DNA of 28,294 nt from Chara braunii (taxonomy: Eukaryota > Streptophyta > Charophyceae > Charales > Characeae), in the NCBI GenBank assembly GCA_003427395.1, contig BFEA01000532.1, positions 59,813 to 88,106 on the forward strand. The letters run 5' to 3'. The notes below the pieces were generated by a model that was not told the origin of the DNA, did no database searches, and saw only the letters and a program-made list of their open reading frames with translations. This document shows positions 1 through 10,684 of this stretch, one piece after another (within the stretch, counting starts at the first letter, position 1; each line of letters opens with the position of its first letter). Made by a program: the position numbers and the translations under genes.

Positions 1-601
1 ACACACACCTACCACATAAATTTATGTAAACAAGGACTCCATCTTGATCACCGGCGCAGGTCACCAGTGCAGGGCGTGTTCTCCTGAAGTGTCTGTCATC
101 TTTATGTGTTGACTCACACCTACTCCGCGCCGCAGGATCAGCAAAGGCCAAAACCATATAACTATTATAACATAAACCAACTGAGTCACAAGCCCAAAAG
201 CAACTGAGACATGAATAGAAGAATTCAACAAAGCAGCTCATAAGAAGTACCTGGCAAAGGCCAGCAACATCAAAAGGGCACACATCCGACACCGAGGTAC
301 CAAGGACAATTCCTGTGACAAGACGAGTCGCATACCTGCTTGTCCCGTTATGACCTTGTGGGCAAGAAACGCCAATAACTCGTACAAAAAACGAGCCGGC
401 AAAAGTGTTGCCCGCAATGCGCACCGGAAGCTTGGATGCCAGCTGCAGTAGATATTACCAAAAAGAGCATAATTTCATCTCAAACCCACAGCAACTACCA
501 ACAAGACTTCACAGCCAGAATAAGTTACGAAGGAACTCACCCACAAAACGAAATGACAAAACAACTACGAGGTATAGCTGAACCGATCCACTGTGCAGTC
601 C
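1..601. other. Downstream flank, no gene seen
   Basis: This stretch lies beyond the 3' end of the PABP gene. It has no recognisable exon, RNA gene or transposon protein. An open frame from 436 runs into the tandem array that follows. Its Thr/Lys/Pro-rich translation follows the repeat units and has no domain, so I treat it as non-coding. Confidence 0.5.
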
Positions 602-945
602 GGGGAACCAAGACAGACAGAAAGCGCACACCTCCGGGCAAAATTGACAAAATGCAACGCATCTCAGAGAGTCTCGTCAATACCCAGTCTGGGGAACCAA
701 GAGAGACGATAACGCCATCAAAACGAAACGACAAACCACACACACCACCGGGCAAAAAGCGCACACCTCCGGGCAAAATTGTCAAAATGCAACGCATCTC
801 ACAGAGTCTCGTGAATACCCAGTCTGGGGAACCAAGACAGACGATAAGTTGATAACACCATCAAAACGAAACGACAAACCACACACACACCACCGGGCAA
901 AATTGGTAAAATGCAACGCATCTCAGAGACTCTCGGGAATACCCA
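602..945. repeat. Degenerate tandem repeat, about three units
   Basis: The motif ATGCAACGCATCTCA recurs at 652, 787 and 911 (spacing 135 and 124 bp). GGGGAACCAAGA recurs at 602, 691 and 826, and a CCGGGCAAAA block is interleaved. The spacing is uneven, so the array has lost or gained sub-blocks. Both strands are partly open because the units have few stop codons. It lies outside the PABP coding exons and no function is visible. Confidence 0.8.
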
Positions 946-1185
946 AGCGCTAACTAGACCTTGTGGTACACATGCCTGTGACAGAGCTTCATCGGCATTT
1001 CAGTATTCGTTTGTTGACGTGTGATGACATATTGTCGGAGTACAGTGCCAATGATTAACAGTAGAGCTCACACTCACCTAACCAGCTGTTCCTGCCAATC
1101 CCTAAGCCAAATGTGAACCACAGAAAATTACCATAAAGCAGTTTCTTGATGAAGCGTGCAATTGCACGTAGGGGTGATGGCACTT

Positions 1186-1735
1186 GTGAGGAGGAGGAAT
1201 AGGGTTGCGAAGAGAGCAGAGGAAATGCGGAGGAGGAAGCGTTATGGGAAAATTCGTGGTGACAGATTCAAGACTACTCTCTCTTAGCCTCTTAAGTGGC
1301 CAGAGCGCCGAACTCGCAGGCGGGTAGGGTAGTTCTGACGCCAAAACTATTGCAGACAGACACATACGTGAGGAGGAATAGGGTGGCGAAGAGAGCAGAG
1401 GAAGTATGGAGGAAGAGCCTCATCGCAGGGGAAAAAATTCGTGGCGAAAGATTAAAGACTCTCTCTTAGATTCCCAGGTCAGTAGAATGACAAACTCCCA
1501 GGCAGGTAGCTCGGATGCCATACCTGGCAGGCAGACACATGAGTGAGGAGCACTAGGGTGACGAAGATAGCACAGGAGGAGGAAGCATAAAGAGAGGAGG
1601 AAGCAGAAAGGGAGGAGGAAGCACAAAGGGAAATTCGTGGTGAGAGAGGAAAGTCTCTTACCCTCTTAGGTGGGTAGAACGACAAACTTGCAGGCAGACA
1701 GTTGAGATGGCAAAACTGTTGCAGGCAGACGCATA
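1186..1735. repeat. Tandem repeat, three ~180-bp units
   Basis: Units begin near 1186, 1368 and 1543 (spacing 182 and 175 bp). Each has GTGAGGAG followed by a 'gcgaagagagcagagga'-like purine-rich block, then AATTCGTGG, ACTCTCT and a GCAGACAGACACAT-like end. The third unit has an inner expansion of an AGGAGGAAGC sub-repeat near 1576-1622. Open frames on the minus strand here are repeat artefacts. The copies are diverged, so this is an old array. Confidence 0.85.
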
Positions 1736-2340
1736 AGGAACCACAGGTGAAGCAAAGAGAGAAGACGGCGAGAAAATGGATTTCCAGCACCACGAAGATT
1801 GAGCTTGTGCAGATACACACAATTCGTGGAAGAGAACAGCCAGCACTCAAGACACATCACAAACCAAGTCTGATATCATCTGAATGTCACACATCCGGCT
1901 GGCGGCATCTGAATTGCATTCCATACAGGCCAACCCGATGTACATGGCCTGGCTGAACATAGGTGCCTCTACAATAGCACGCAATCAATCCTAGTCAATC
2001 AAGAGTCGTGTACATTGTCAATAAAGTCTGACCACACCAAAAGGCCCCTGAACTTCGTACCCCACTATATCACTCGCACCTCTGTTGAAGGGGTCTGATC
2101 AATTGGCAGTTAGTTGCACGCATAACTGCCTTTGCTCTCAGGTAAACTTCCATTCACTCGCTCAATCGAATGCGGAGCCTGCATATGAGAGTACACATAT
2201 ACGAATATCCATACAGCAAAACCCTGTGGCATGGCCACTGATCGGCATGGCATGCACAACAATCAAAGCAGTTCAAAAGCAAGTCTCCCTCCGATTCTCT
2301 CACTCTCATCTCCTGAGCCACCAATCATCATCATCTGCCT
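1736..2340. other. Non-coding flank / possible distal 3' UTR
   Basis: No gene is recognised. The stretch lies 0.24-0.84 kb past the PABP stop codon and could hold distal 3' UTR if a far poly(A) site is used. The plus-strand frame from 2085 runs into the antisense of the last PABP exon and shows no domain. Confidence 0.4.
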
Positions 2341-2372
2341 TCTCTCTCTCTCTCTCTCTTCCCCCCCCCCCC
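2341..2372. repeat. CT microsatellite followed by a C run
   Basis: About nine CT dinucleotides pass into a run of about twelve C. On the PABP strand it reads as G-run then GA repeat, about 200 nt past the stop codon, so it may be in or near the 3' UTR. Length-polymorphic tracts like this are error-prone in assemblies. Confidence 0.9.
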
Positions 2373-2497
2373 TCACCCTTGGCTCAAAAAGTTAACCAGA
2401 GACAAGGTTACCGGATGTCAGTTGCGAGAGAATGGCTTGACAGCGACAGCCTGCTGCCTCTTTCTTGGCTTCCCACCAATGCCGGAGCATACCCACT

Positions 2498-2503
2498 TTT
2501 ATT
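2498..2503 (-). terminator. Candidate poly(A) signal AATAAA
   Basis: AATAAA reads on the minus strand about 75 nt past the TGA stop of the PABP gene. It is the canonical near-upstream element, but plant and algal poly(A) signals are degenerate and six bases occur by chance. The true cleavage site cannot be placed from sequence alone. Confidence 0.35.
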
Positions 2504-2577
2504 ACTCTACTTTGAACTCCTTGTGGCCACTGTACCCTACCCATTCAGGCATAAGCCTGGGCTGGGTGGGCCCTGCA

Positions 2578-2820
2578 TCACACCGATTGTCCATCACCAA
2601 TATGAAGTGCTGATAACTCGTCAGTTGGAGGCGATTGAATTTGTGCCTGCGCCATCTTCAAGACCTCCATTGCTTCTGAAACCTTCGACTGAAGTGCTTC
2701 CGGCGATTCAATCAAGTGCAACACCTCCGTCTGATCCATTTCCAGGAGCATCCCGGTAACCTTTCCTGCATGATCGTGCTCTAACCGCTCCACCAGGGGG
2801 TACAGAGACTCTCCAAGCAT
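2578..2820 (-). CDS. Poly(A)-binding protein, last coding exon (MLLE/PABC domain)
   Basis: This exon encodes residues 506-585 of the visible protein and the TGA stop at 2580-2578. It begins after a CAG acceptor (CTTGTCCCAG) in phase 0 and opens with MLGESLYPLVERLE. It carries the hallmark KVTGMLLEMDQTEVLHL of the MLLE domain, which in PABPs binds PAM2 peptides of translation and deadenylation factors. A short polar tail of about 28 residues follows the last helix, ending GDGQSV. This is the usual end of a plant PABP, and the stop is in the expected place. Upstream it joins the exon ending at 4276 (SEQQRT then MLGE), which matches the family sequence across the junction. Identification is very secure. 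Confidence 0.96.
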   Translation of the reverse strand: MLGESLYPLVERLEHDHAGKVTGMLLEMDQTEVLHLIESPEALQSKVSEAMEVLKMAQAQIQSPPTDELSALHIGDGQSV

Positions 2821-4275
2821 CTGGGACAAGACATCATGTAGCACAATACCCAAAAAACGTCAAGGGCTTACGGCGAAATTGGGTTTGCATTTTGGTCGCA
2901 ATGCTTCCTACTGTAGAAACAGCTCAGGCGAATGTAAGGCTGGTTAGCACACATTCAGATGGGAAATGAGTCAAATGACATCATCATATAGCAGAATACC
3001 CAAAAAAGAAGAGTCTTAAACCACCAGTACACGGTCCCAGGCTTGCAGTCCGAAACTTGTCGCCACAAGAAAACGAGGCCTCGAAACGTCAAATGCCGCA
3101 CCCGTCGTCGATAAATTAGATCGGCGGTCGCGGTTTCGTTTCGTGCCTCCAGAAGTTGAGGTGTCAGGGCTGCCGCCCAGGTGCCCATGTACTGGTGCTT
3201 TAAGGACTCGCATATCTGTCACAATCCATCTCACTGCAGAAACAACTGACTCAATTGCAAACCTTTATGACAGCACGCATTCAGATGCCTAAGATCACAC
3301 AAAAACTGAAAAAGAAGGAAAACAAAGAAGGAAAAAACGCTGACCGCGGGTTTGTTCAAAGCTGGCCACATAGGGTAAATCTGGGTGCTGAAGGGACAAG
3401 GCCCATAGACCTGGGGTCGGTTATCAGACGTTTTCCTGGGAGTGAGAGATGCTCGCACTCATGGATGGGAAGGTACCCACTGGTCCTACGCAGAAGTCCC
3501 CCTCCAAGATCCCTGGTGATAAGCAGGAGAAAACACATGGTGTGGACATCCCCCTCAGCTATTCCTAATTGCCATCCAGGGAATAGCCTAGATGCTTGTG
3601 CTCATGTGCACCCTGGCCCAGTTTTCTAGACCCTCCCATAAATCTAAGAGGTTACCAGTACGCCCTTGTCTTTGCCTTCCCCCCGGACCGCCAGGCAGTG
3701 CTGCGTGGTCTTCATGGTTAGCTCCTGGCTCTGTTTGTAGGCACTTGAAGTGCGACGCCTTGGGTGTTAGGGCCTGCCCTCACTGGTCTGTATCTACGTC
3801 TATCTTTGAAGATACCCTGGCTCTCATTTTGACCATCGGATGTCCTTGTGGAACCCGATCCAGCGCATTGTGACCGCACCCTCTATTTCCATATCCGAGC
3901 TCCTTGTTTGTTTCTTGGTGGTAATTGGGGAGGGCGATGGGTGGTTGTGCAGCCTGTGTGAAAGCCACATCTATCTCGAGTGAGGAGGGGGGGAACCCAA
4001 GGGCGTTCCCCTCTATATTTCCATTCCCGGAATTTTCATTTCTTGGTGGCAATGGGGGAAGAGCAGCAAGACGAGACTTCTTCGTGACATAGTGCATGAC
4101 CACCATGCGCAGAAAACAACACAGAAAATAACAAACCTCAGCTTCCAGGACACGGCGAAACACCCGCAAGGCACAGAAAGTGCAGCCCTACTTCACACAG
4201 CAAATATGCAGGCTCCATCCAAACTGCAAACAGGCGAGCAAAGCTTGCAAATGGAGGTAACAAAGAAATGCTTAC
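2821..4275 (-). other. PABP intron (1455 bp)
   Basis: A GT-AG intron between the linker exon and the MLLE exon, starting GTAAGC and ending CCCAG. Two blocks near 3877-3941 and 4005-4070 resemble each other (a 'CCCTCTAT..TTTCCAT' start and TTTCTTGGTGG), an old direct repeat with about 130 bp spacing. Minus-strand open frames at 3016-3234 show no recognisable domain. I see no RNA gene or intact transposon. Confidence 0.85.
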
Positions 4276-4500
4276 CGTTCGCTGTTGTTCTGACGGGGCT
4301 GATGCCAGTGCGCTTGCAAGGGCGCTGATTGATGAGGCAGCTGGCTCTGGCGTCGGAATTGGCACACCCATGTCCACTGGTACTGGGAGCATAGGACCAA
4401 CGGGAACTCCTTGGGGGGGGACCGTTGCAGTAGGATCAACTGCTACCATTCCAGTGTTCCGTGCGTTTACAGTGTAACGGAAAGCTCTATTCCCTCCCCT
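4276..4500 (-). CDS. Poly(A)-binding protein, linker exon preceding MLLE
   Basis: 225 nt, phase 0 at both ends, residues 431-505. The acceptor is TTTGTGCAG and the donor ACG|GTAAGC. It starts RGGNRAFRYTVNARN, which matches the Arg/Gly-rich 'RGGR..RY..GRN' segment of plant PABP linkers. A Pro/Val-rich stretch with PVGPMLPVPVDMGVPIP follows, then SALASALASAPSEQQRT, the conserved lead-in to the MLLE domain. The proline-rich middle is poorly conserved in the family and likely unstructured. The 3' junction to MLGE is textbook. The exact 5' edge rests on the acceptor and on keeping phase 0 with the exon before it. Confidence 0.9.
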
Positions 4501-5259
4501 CTGCACAAACTTATGAATCCAAAAGAACATACACGCACCAAGATGAAGATCGGTTCAGAAAATTGACACTGAACGATTCCTATTGACTGGACATTAAACG
4601 ACTATGAGACAAGAACCACCATGTTGCTGCCAATCATGCACACTTCCAGCAATGCAAAAACTCCTCCATCCTCACCAACCCACCACCACCACCATCACCA
4701 CAAGTAACATCACTTCTCAACTGTTCCACCCGCCTGCAGGCGTCCAGCAATGCACACTTCCAGCTCTGCAAACACCCTGATACTTGTCCTAAGCATACAC
4801 ATTGGCAGTGACAAAGTACCAATTGGTTATGCCAAAGACTGAAAAGGATTGCATTCCTCACACTCAGCGAAGCACGTCCGTCAGACACTGAATGTACAAC
4901 TCCATGGAGTTTGGAGAGCCCCGCACAATTGCCTGCTTGCCCGGTTAGCAGCAGAGCAACACATCCATCAGATGCTGAAGATGAGCACAAGAGTGAGACA
5001 GTGCTGCTGAAGGCTTGGGGGAAGCAGGGGGGGGGAATGAAATCTAGAAAAGGATGTTGAGGTCTTGCAAACACAACAAGGGGATGGATGGAATTTCAAG
5101 AGCAATCAGCAATGCCCTTTCGTGGAACCCTAATTGCGTCATCTCAGAACGAAGGAGGAGCTGTCATTACAGTTGGGCTGGGATAACTGATAGTGTCATG
5201 GGCAGTGAGAGCTTCCAACACCCCAAGTGATGTCAAGCAGACGTGATGGCAGACTTTAC
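4501..5259 (-). other. PABP intron (759 bp)
   Basis: GT-AG intron starting GTAAAG. It holds short direct repeats (CACACTTCCAGC near 4638 and 4752) and a CCACCACCAC run near 4680. A minus-strand open frame at 4634-5074 has no domain and is judged chance. Confidence 0.85.
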
Positions 5260-5376
5260 CTGTTGCTGTGCATTTTGTGACTGTGGTTGCTGTGCATTAG
5301 TTCCTCGTCGGCCTGCTGCACGTTGCGCTTGTCCTGGTTGCCTCTGCAGGTTCATAGCACCAGTAAAGCCAGCATG
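5260..5376 (-). CDS. Poly(A)-binding protein, Gln-rich linker exon
   Basis: 117 nt, phase 0 at both ends, residues 392-430. The acceptor is ATGATCAG and the donor CAG|GTAAAG. It encodes HAGFTGAMNLQRQPGQAQRA, then AGRRGTNAQQPQSQNAQQQ. The GRRG core followed by Gln-rich sequence is typical of plant PABP linkers, where a 'QRPGGRRG..QQ' segment sits between the 'NFFMP' stretch and the RGG stretch. The exon is short and low in complexity, so support comes from motif order, phase and splice sites together. Confidence 0.85.
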
Positions 5377-7024
5377 CTGATCATATCAGATCCATCCATC
5401 CACAAGAGCACAGCATCAGACCAACCACTCGTATCATGCACTTGAAGTATTTTTCAGTGCACACACCCCCACATAAAAAAACACCCATAATCCTCTACCA
5501 TGCACAAACAAAGCAAGAGGCCCATTCCATCGAGTCAAATAGAGTGCATTGTGAATACTTTTCCGAGCAGAACATGCAGGCAAAAGCAACATGATAGCAT
5601 CCATGCGGAATATCATTCCAGATCCAAACACGCAAAGAAGAATGACCTCGCAAACACGGTTCCCAAATTCTGATGATATTAAACAGGAAAAAAAAAAGTG
5701 CATGAAGGGCACCTCAGCACATCTCCATTTCCCCACCCTCAGAACCCCATACCTCTCTTTCTGTTTTCCGGACTTCTGCTGAATCTGCTTAGCAATGCAT
5801 ACCTCCAATCACTTCACCGCTCCACACAATAAATGGTAAGGGAACAGGAATAGAAGTGCATGCAATGCAAGTCACTGTCTCCTCGCTCCTAGTGCACAAA
5901 CATAGTTGGCCATCTCCCTCACCCAGAAAACTGACAATGCCTGTATGCTGAATCTCCACCCCCATATGCGGTCCCGCTATGACTGCTCCCTCTCTGTAGA
6001 CTGATGCACCTGGACAGAAGCCCCCGACTGCTCTGTGTGGGAAAAGCACCTATCTTAGGTAGCCTGTGAACTATCTACTGGTGCATTGGAGAATATCCAT
6101 ATCCCATTTACTGCATGCGACGACGACTTCATAAAAGATGCGGGAGCTAGAGGCACACCCAAGTTATTCTTCATAATAGTGTCAATGCGAGGCCTGTGTC
6201 AGGAAATGTGGCGATGATTCGCTGATGAAAGATCACCACCAAAGAAAAAAGGAAAGGCCTGGGCAGGGAGGAAAGGGTGGAGCAACAACGCTGACACTGA
6301 GATGTGAGGGACAAGGGGTGAACAGTAGCAAAAGATCACTGCTCACGTGGTTTACCAGATATTCGATGTGGTGACTTCAAATATGGTGTTTACAGCGAGG
6401 CAAGGTGAGGGGGAAGGGTGAGGGTGGGTTGGATTGGGGGTTGGGGGGGGGTAGGAATGAAGATGGTTTCTTGGGCAAGACCACTGCCCACGTAGTTTAC
6501 CAGATATTCGCTGTGGGTGTGCCAGAGCTGTGACTTCAATCATCGTGTTTACAGCGAGGTTAGGTGAGGGTGTGTTGGGGGTTGGGGGGGAGCAGGAATC
6601 AAGATGGTTTCTCGGGAAAGATCACTGCTCACGTGGTTTACCAGATATTCGCTGTGGCTGTTCCAGAGTTGTGACTTAAATCACGGTGTTCACAGCGAGA
6701 TGAGGCGAGGGAAAGGATGAGGGTGGGTTGGGGGGGGGAGGGGAGGAGGGGGGCAGAAATGAAGATGGTTTCATGGGCTTAAGAACCGTTGGAATGAGTT
6801 CTTCAGTAACATCAGCACCAGGCATACCTCCAAAGGCCACAATAGAGAACAACATGCTAGGAATGCTGACGTGCAAATGCACGGCATACTTATTTAATGG
6901 ATTCAGGAGCAACCAATACAATCTGGTAGCATCAACAGGAGACTTCAAACAGAAGCACACTATAGAGTAGAGATGGGCAAAGCACTGAAGAGCTGTCTGC
7001 AGTCAAGCGGGTAGCTGACAGTAC
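5377..7024 (-). other. PABP intron (1648 bp)
   Basis: GT-AG intron starting GTACTG. Its 3' half (low coordinates) is unique sequence with no recognised feature. Its 5' half holds a three-unit tandem array at 6330-6778. Minus-strand open frames at 5434-5808, 5789-6049 and 6676-6960 lack domains and I do not call them genes. Confidence 0.85.
6330..6778. repeat. Tandem repeat, three ~143-bp units in an intron
   Basis: Each unit has GATCACTGCTCACGTGG or a close variant, then TTTACCAGATATTCG (6351, 6496, 6637), a GTGACTT..TCA block, GTGTTTACAGCGAG, a G-rich tract and AAGATGGTTTC. Spacing is 145 and 141 bp. The G-rich tracts (runs of up to nine or ten G on the plus strand) become C runs in the PABP transcript. 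Each unit also carries a CACGTGG or CACGTAG core. Divergence between units is modest. Confidence 0.9.
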
Positions 7025-7117
7025 CTGCATTACAGGGACGAAATAGTTTTGAACCTGCACACCAGGCCTTATGCTCGCTGCCAGGACCTGTTGCTGGTAA
7101 CCAAACCCTACATTTGG
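7025..7117 (-). CDS. Poly(A)-binding protein, linker exon (GFGYQQQ)
   Basis: 93 nt, phase 0 at both ends, residues 361-391. This exon is short and its frame is broken by stops on both sides. It encodes PNVGFGYQQQVLAAS, then IRPGVQVQNYFVPVMQ. This aligns with the plant PABP linker pattern 'PGFGYQQ..MPGMRPG..PNFFMPMVQ', although the 'PGMRPG' part has diverged to ASIRPG. The acceptor is GACTAG; a second AG six nt further in would break phase. The donor is CAG|GTACTG. Recognition rests on GFGYQQQ plus NYFVPVMQ at the right spacing. Confidence 0.88.
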
Positions 7118-7489
7118 CTAGTCACAAAGAGAGCACGCACGAGAGAGCAGGAGAGAAGGGGAGGGGAAGAGGGGACAAAAAAAGAGAACATAAAGAAGAG
7201 TGGCCGCGGTAAGGAGAAGTCTCGTGAGAGTCAACCCAACTGCTCAGCAAGTTCCATTTACATGCCAAGTGCCTCACTACATAGTAAAACCTTCCATCGC
7301 ACAAACCATCAGATCAGGCTCCACTGAAAGAAAGATAAAAAGAAATGACCAGGGCAAGGGGAAGTGCTATAAGAGCCATCCGAACTGCTCAGCAAGTTTC
7401 ATTCACATTAAAGTGCCTCACTACGTAGTAAACCTTGCACGCACAAATCAGCTGACCAAACTCCACAAAATCTTGTCAACCTAACTCAT

Positions 7490-8226
7490 GTTCTCATCAT
7501 CTGCAAACAGCATAAACCTTATGCATGTCAAGGTGCAAGCCATTCTAGCACAAGCAGAAAAACCCAGGGCACAAGTCCTCCCCCTCAAGGACCGCATTCC
7601 CCCCTAACTCATGCTCTCAAAATCTGCAAGAAGCATAAACCTTATGCAGGTCAAGGTGCAAGCCTTTCTGGCACAAGCAACAGTACCCAGATCAAGATCC
7701 CTCCCCCTCAAGGGTCGTCTTTCCCGTTCCCTCCCCTCTCCCCCTCAAAACGTCCTCCACATCAAGGACCACTCCCCCCTAACTCGTGCTCTCATCATCT
7801 GCAAGAAGCATAAACCTATGCATGTCAAAATTCAAGCCATTCCGGCACAGGCAGCAATACCGGACCACAATTCCTCCCCCAGAAGGGCGCCACTTTTCAC
7901 ACTTCCCTGCCTCCCCCCTCTCCCCCTCCTACCCCAACTCATGCTCTCAAAATCTGCAAGAGGCATAAACCTTATGCGTGTCAAGGTGCAAGCCATTCTG
8001 GCACAAGCAGCAGTCCCAAGACCAAGATTCCTCCCCCTCAAGGGTCACCTTTCCCCATCCCTTCTCTCTCCCCCTCAAAACGTCCTCCCCCTCAAACCAC
8101 TACCCCATAACTCGTGCTCTCATCATCTGCAAGAAGCATGAACCTGTGCATGTCAAAATGCAAGCCATTCCGGCACAGGAAGCAATACCGAGACCAAGAT
8201 TGCTCCCCCAGAAGGGCACCACTTTT
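7490..8226. repeat. Higher-order tandem array of two alternating monomer types
   Basis: Five monomers are marked by GCATAAACC or GCATGAACC at 7510, 7633, 7808, 7963 and 8136. Two forms alternate. One reads CAAAATCTGCAAGA, then GTCAAGGTGCAAGCC and CTCAAGGGTC. The other reads CATCATCTGCAAGAAGC, then GTCAAAAT..CAAGCCATTCCGG and CAGAAGGGC. Same-type copies are 328-330 bp apart (7633 to 7963 and 7808 to 8136), so the copied unit is a dimer. Long plus-strand open frames here are repeat artefacts. The array lies in an intron. Confidence 0.85.
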
Positions 8227-9480
8227 CAGTGCTTCTCAGTGCCTCCAGCAGCATGGATCTCATCCTGAGCGCTATTGCAGCTTTTGCCAACGTTAGTGTC
8301 CCGTAAGGGTCTTAAAATATGCATATCGCCTCTGCACCCATCACAATAATAATATATAGATAGAGATTGTGAGGGTTACGACTCCCTGCATTTCCCAATG
8401 ACAAATCCACAGTGGAGCTCCATCATGAGCACATACTGCCCTCTTCTGGGATGCAAGAGGCACGGAAACCTCAAGTGCCAAAGGAATCTTCAAGGCACAG
8501 AACAGCAGTCAAACTACAGACAGTTCTACACACCTGTAACTGAAAACATAGAGTAACTATAAAGCTGTCAGAAGACGTCTTATATTATATGTGCTTTTAA
8601 TGCATGGGCACAGACGCAGAAAGGCTAGCATTTTTTAACAGTGCAAGACGTTCTGGCAAAAATATCTCAACCCACCATACAAAGAAATTCCTTGCCCTCA
8701 TCCAGGAGGGTGGCCAAACTCAGAAGTATCTCTTCCTCAGGACTGTGCTAAGACAATTCACGCCGAACTTCAACAAACCTCTGACAAATATAAACACATG
8801 TTTTGGTCCGTTAATGGTGGGGCACGCATTGGAGCAATCAAAAGCTGACAAGGCATGGGGCACTAATAACAACGGTGGTAAAAAAAAATGGACACAGAAG
8901 GTTGTCAGAACACTCGTGCACCGTGAAAAGGTAGGTTGCTTCCATCAAACATCTCCTGAGTCCCTAGACCACGAGTTGAAAACGCATTCCAGAGAACAAG
9001 TGTGAAGTGATTTGCATTCACATCAGACGCCTCACAACATGTCCATTTACTTGGATGTCCACACCCTAGATGTTGAACCGTCAAGACTGCTCTCCCACCC
9101 CCACAGGAGTAACCTCAAGATCCGCGAGAGAACACGACCCCCTGTATGACCAACTGGGAAACCCTAAACATCGGCGCCCTCAAAAAACTCTTCAGAATCA
9201 CAGGCTCAGAGACAGAGGGATGCACAGAACAAACCCCCCTTGCTCAAATGGAACTAAACCAGGCTTGGCAGGACCTTATCAGATGCATGAACTAAAAACA
9301 AAGGGACACAAATAGGGCCACTACGGGGTTAACATGATATCCTTCGCCGCACCCAGCTACGTGCCTACTGTACCGCTAATAGCCCTTGCCGACCTTAACT
9401 TCCCTACAACCTGCCTCCCCCTCCTCCAGCAGTATGTGAACCCCCACAAACTTCAATTCTGAATCACGGGCCTTTGTGAG

Positions 9481-9565
9481 TGTCGAGAGACAACAGCGAT
9501 TTATGCTATTAACCACAAACCAGTGTCGAGAGACAACAGCGATTTACACTATTAACCACAAACCA
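9481..9565. repeat. 43-bp direct duplication
   Basis: TGTCGAGAGACAACAGCGAT begins at 9481 and again at 9524. The two copies are nearly identical over 43 bp, differing at TATGC/TACAC. It is a recent local duplication within an intron. Confidence 0.9.
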
Positions 9566-9777
9566 TCCCCATCCCCAAAGAACAATGGAGATGCAACCCC
9601 GAACCCAAAACAACAAGACCTCGACAACAAGGATCACATGAACCACGAAAAGTGTCAACACAGAACTCTACTCTGGGGTGTGGACACTGCACCAGGGGGT
9701 AGAGCGATCACACAGGTTCAGCATAGAAACGCAGCAGCAGACAGAACATAACCACGATTAGCAAATTTCACAGGTAC

Positions 9778-9912
9778 CTGAGGCATGAGACCTGGATGCG
9801 GTTGGCCATAGAATATCTGCTGGCCCATTCCCGGAGCAGCAGGATGATAAAGCTGCACATTGGCAGGAACAGTTGCGACTCCAGTGTTCAGTCTCTGGGA
9901 AGAAAATTGGGC
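9778..9912 (-). CDS. Poly(A)-binding protein, first linker exon after RRM4
   Basis: 135 nt, phase 0 at both ends, residues 316-360. It follows CCTGTGGCAG and ends CAG|GTACCT. It encodes AQFSSQRLNTGVATVPANVQ, then LYHPAAPGMGQQIFYGQPHP and GLMPQ. The run PGMGQQIFYGQ matches the conserved 'PG.GQQMFYGQ' of plant PABP linkers, and AQFSSQR matches the 'AQFSQ.R' that directly follows RRM4. The exon is cleanly framed by its neighbours. In the family this region supports PABP-PABP contacts on poly(A); that role is inferred here. Confidence 0.93.
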
Positions 9913-10594
9913 CTGCCACAGGCAACATGACACACGAGCTGTCGCAGGTCATGATAACCAAAGACCAAAAAATGTGCGAACTGTTGAAAGAATATCGCAG
10001 GAAAGACCTGACCTTCTAACCCTAGCAGGCTAGCAGCATAATACCTGTGTCAAACGAACGACAAGCGTACCGGGTAAGTGGGCTTATCATCTTCGGCCAA
10101 CTCTGAAAGGGCAAGGACCGGTGGATCTCGGGCACACCACAGCGACGGATTCCCTGTGGGTGTTGTGAACTCGCCTTCTTTCGATAATCAAGTGACTTGC
10201 GGGACCAGATCACCAAACATAATTGCTGCGCACAAAAGGAAACGACCTCTGTGGCAGTTGCGCACCAATGGTAGAATGCTGCTGACTCTAGCATGTATGA
10301 CCAATGGCGGGAAGGACATGTAGTTAGCATCAGAGATAGACATATATGTACAGGATACGTGCTCGAGCGGACGACCCTTTATGGTTTTTAAGGTCTAATG
10401 AAGATTTAGAGACCTTGTATACAAGCTCGCCTGTGAGATGAGAATGACAGCTGAAGAGAACCGGACAAAACAGCGAGACATTACCAATTGGAGTTGATGC
10501 AAACAGTATGAAAGTTTTGCACCGGCAGATGCAGAAGACTGACGAGTAGCCAAATGGGTGGGATAATGAGACAAGAAGAAAAGTCTAGAATTAC
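9913..10594 (-). other. PABP intron (682 bp)
   Basis: GT-AG intron starting GTAATT and ending GGCAG. No repeat, RNA gene or second coding unit is recognised. Confidence 0.88.
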
Positions 10595-10684
10595 CTGCAA
10601 CCTTGCTTTCCTCTCCTCCTTCCTCTGGGCCAGTGCCACATACAGTGGCTTACTGCGAATCATTCGGCCATTCATTTCCGTAAC
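10595..10684 (-). CDS. Poly(A)-binding protein, exon for the RRM4 C-terminus
   Basis: 90 nt, phase 0 at both ends, residues 286-315. The acceptor is CTGCAACAG and the donor CAG|GTAATT. It encodes [20 protein letters not shown], then [10 protein letters not shown]. This is the last helix and strand of RRM4 ([10 protein letters not shown]) with the basic RKEER tail, nearly invariant among plant PABPs. It supplies part of the RNA-binding surface of RRM4 and the start of the linker. Confidence 0.96.

Larger units (their letters stand above)
7118..9777 (-). other. PABP intron (2660 bp)
   Basis: GT-AG intron starting GTACCT and ending ACTAG. It contains a purine-rich tract at 7121-7200, a higher-order tandem array at 7490-8226 and a 43-bp direct duplication at 9481-9565. 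From 8230 to 9480 I see no feature; the plus-strand open frame at 8604-9005 has no recognisable domain. Confidence 0.85.

Noticed and set aside
436-852. 138-codon plus-strand frame
   Set aside because: Most of its length is the repeat array at 602-945, and the translation simply repeats with the DNA units.
2085-2759. 224-codon plus-strand frame
   Set aside because: It is antisense to the well-supported MLLE exon and crosses the CT/C tract. No domain.
5789-6049. Minus-strand 86-codon frame with VGGFCPGASVYREGAV
   Set aside because: No family recognised and no supporting splice context. PABP motif order is already complete without it.
6676-6960. Minus-strand frame with FSIVAFGGMPGADVTEELIP, looking protein-like
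   Set aside because: It runs into the tandem array at 6330-6778, has no recognisable domain and fits no PABP phase. It is probably chance in an intron.
7611-8141. 176-codon plus-strand frame
   Set aside because: It lies wholly in the higher-order repeat, and other plus-strand frames overlap it. It is a low-stop repeat artefact.
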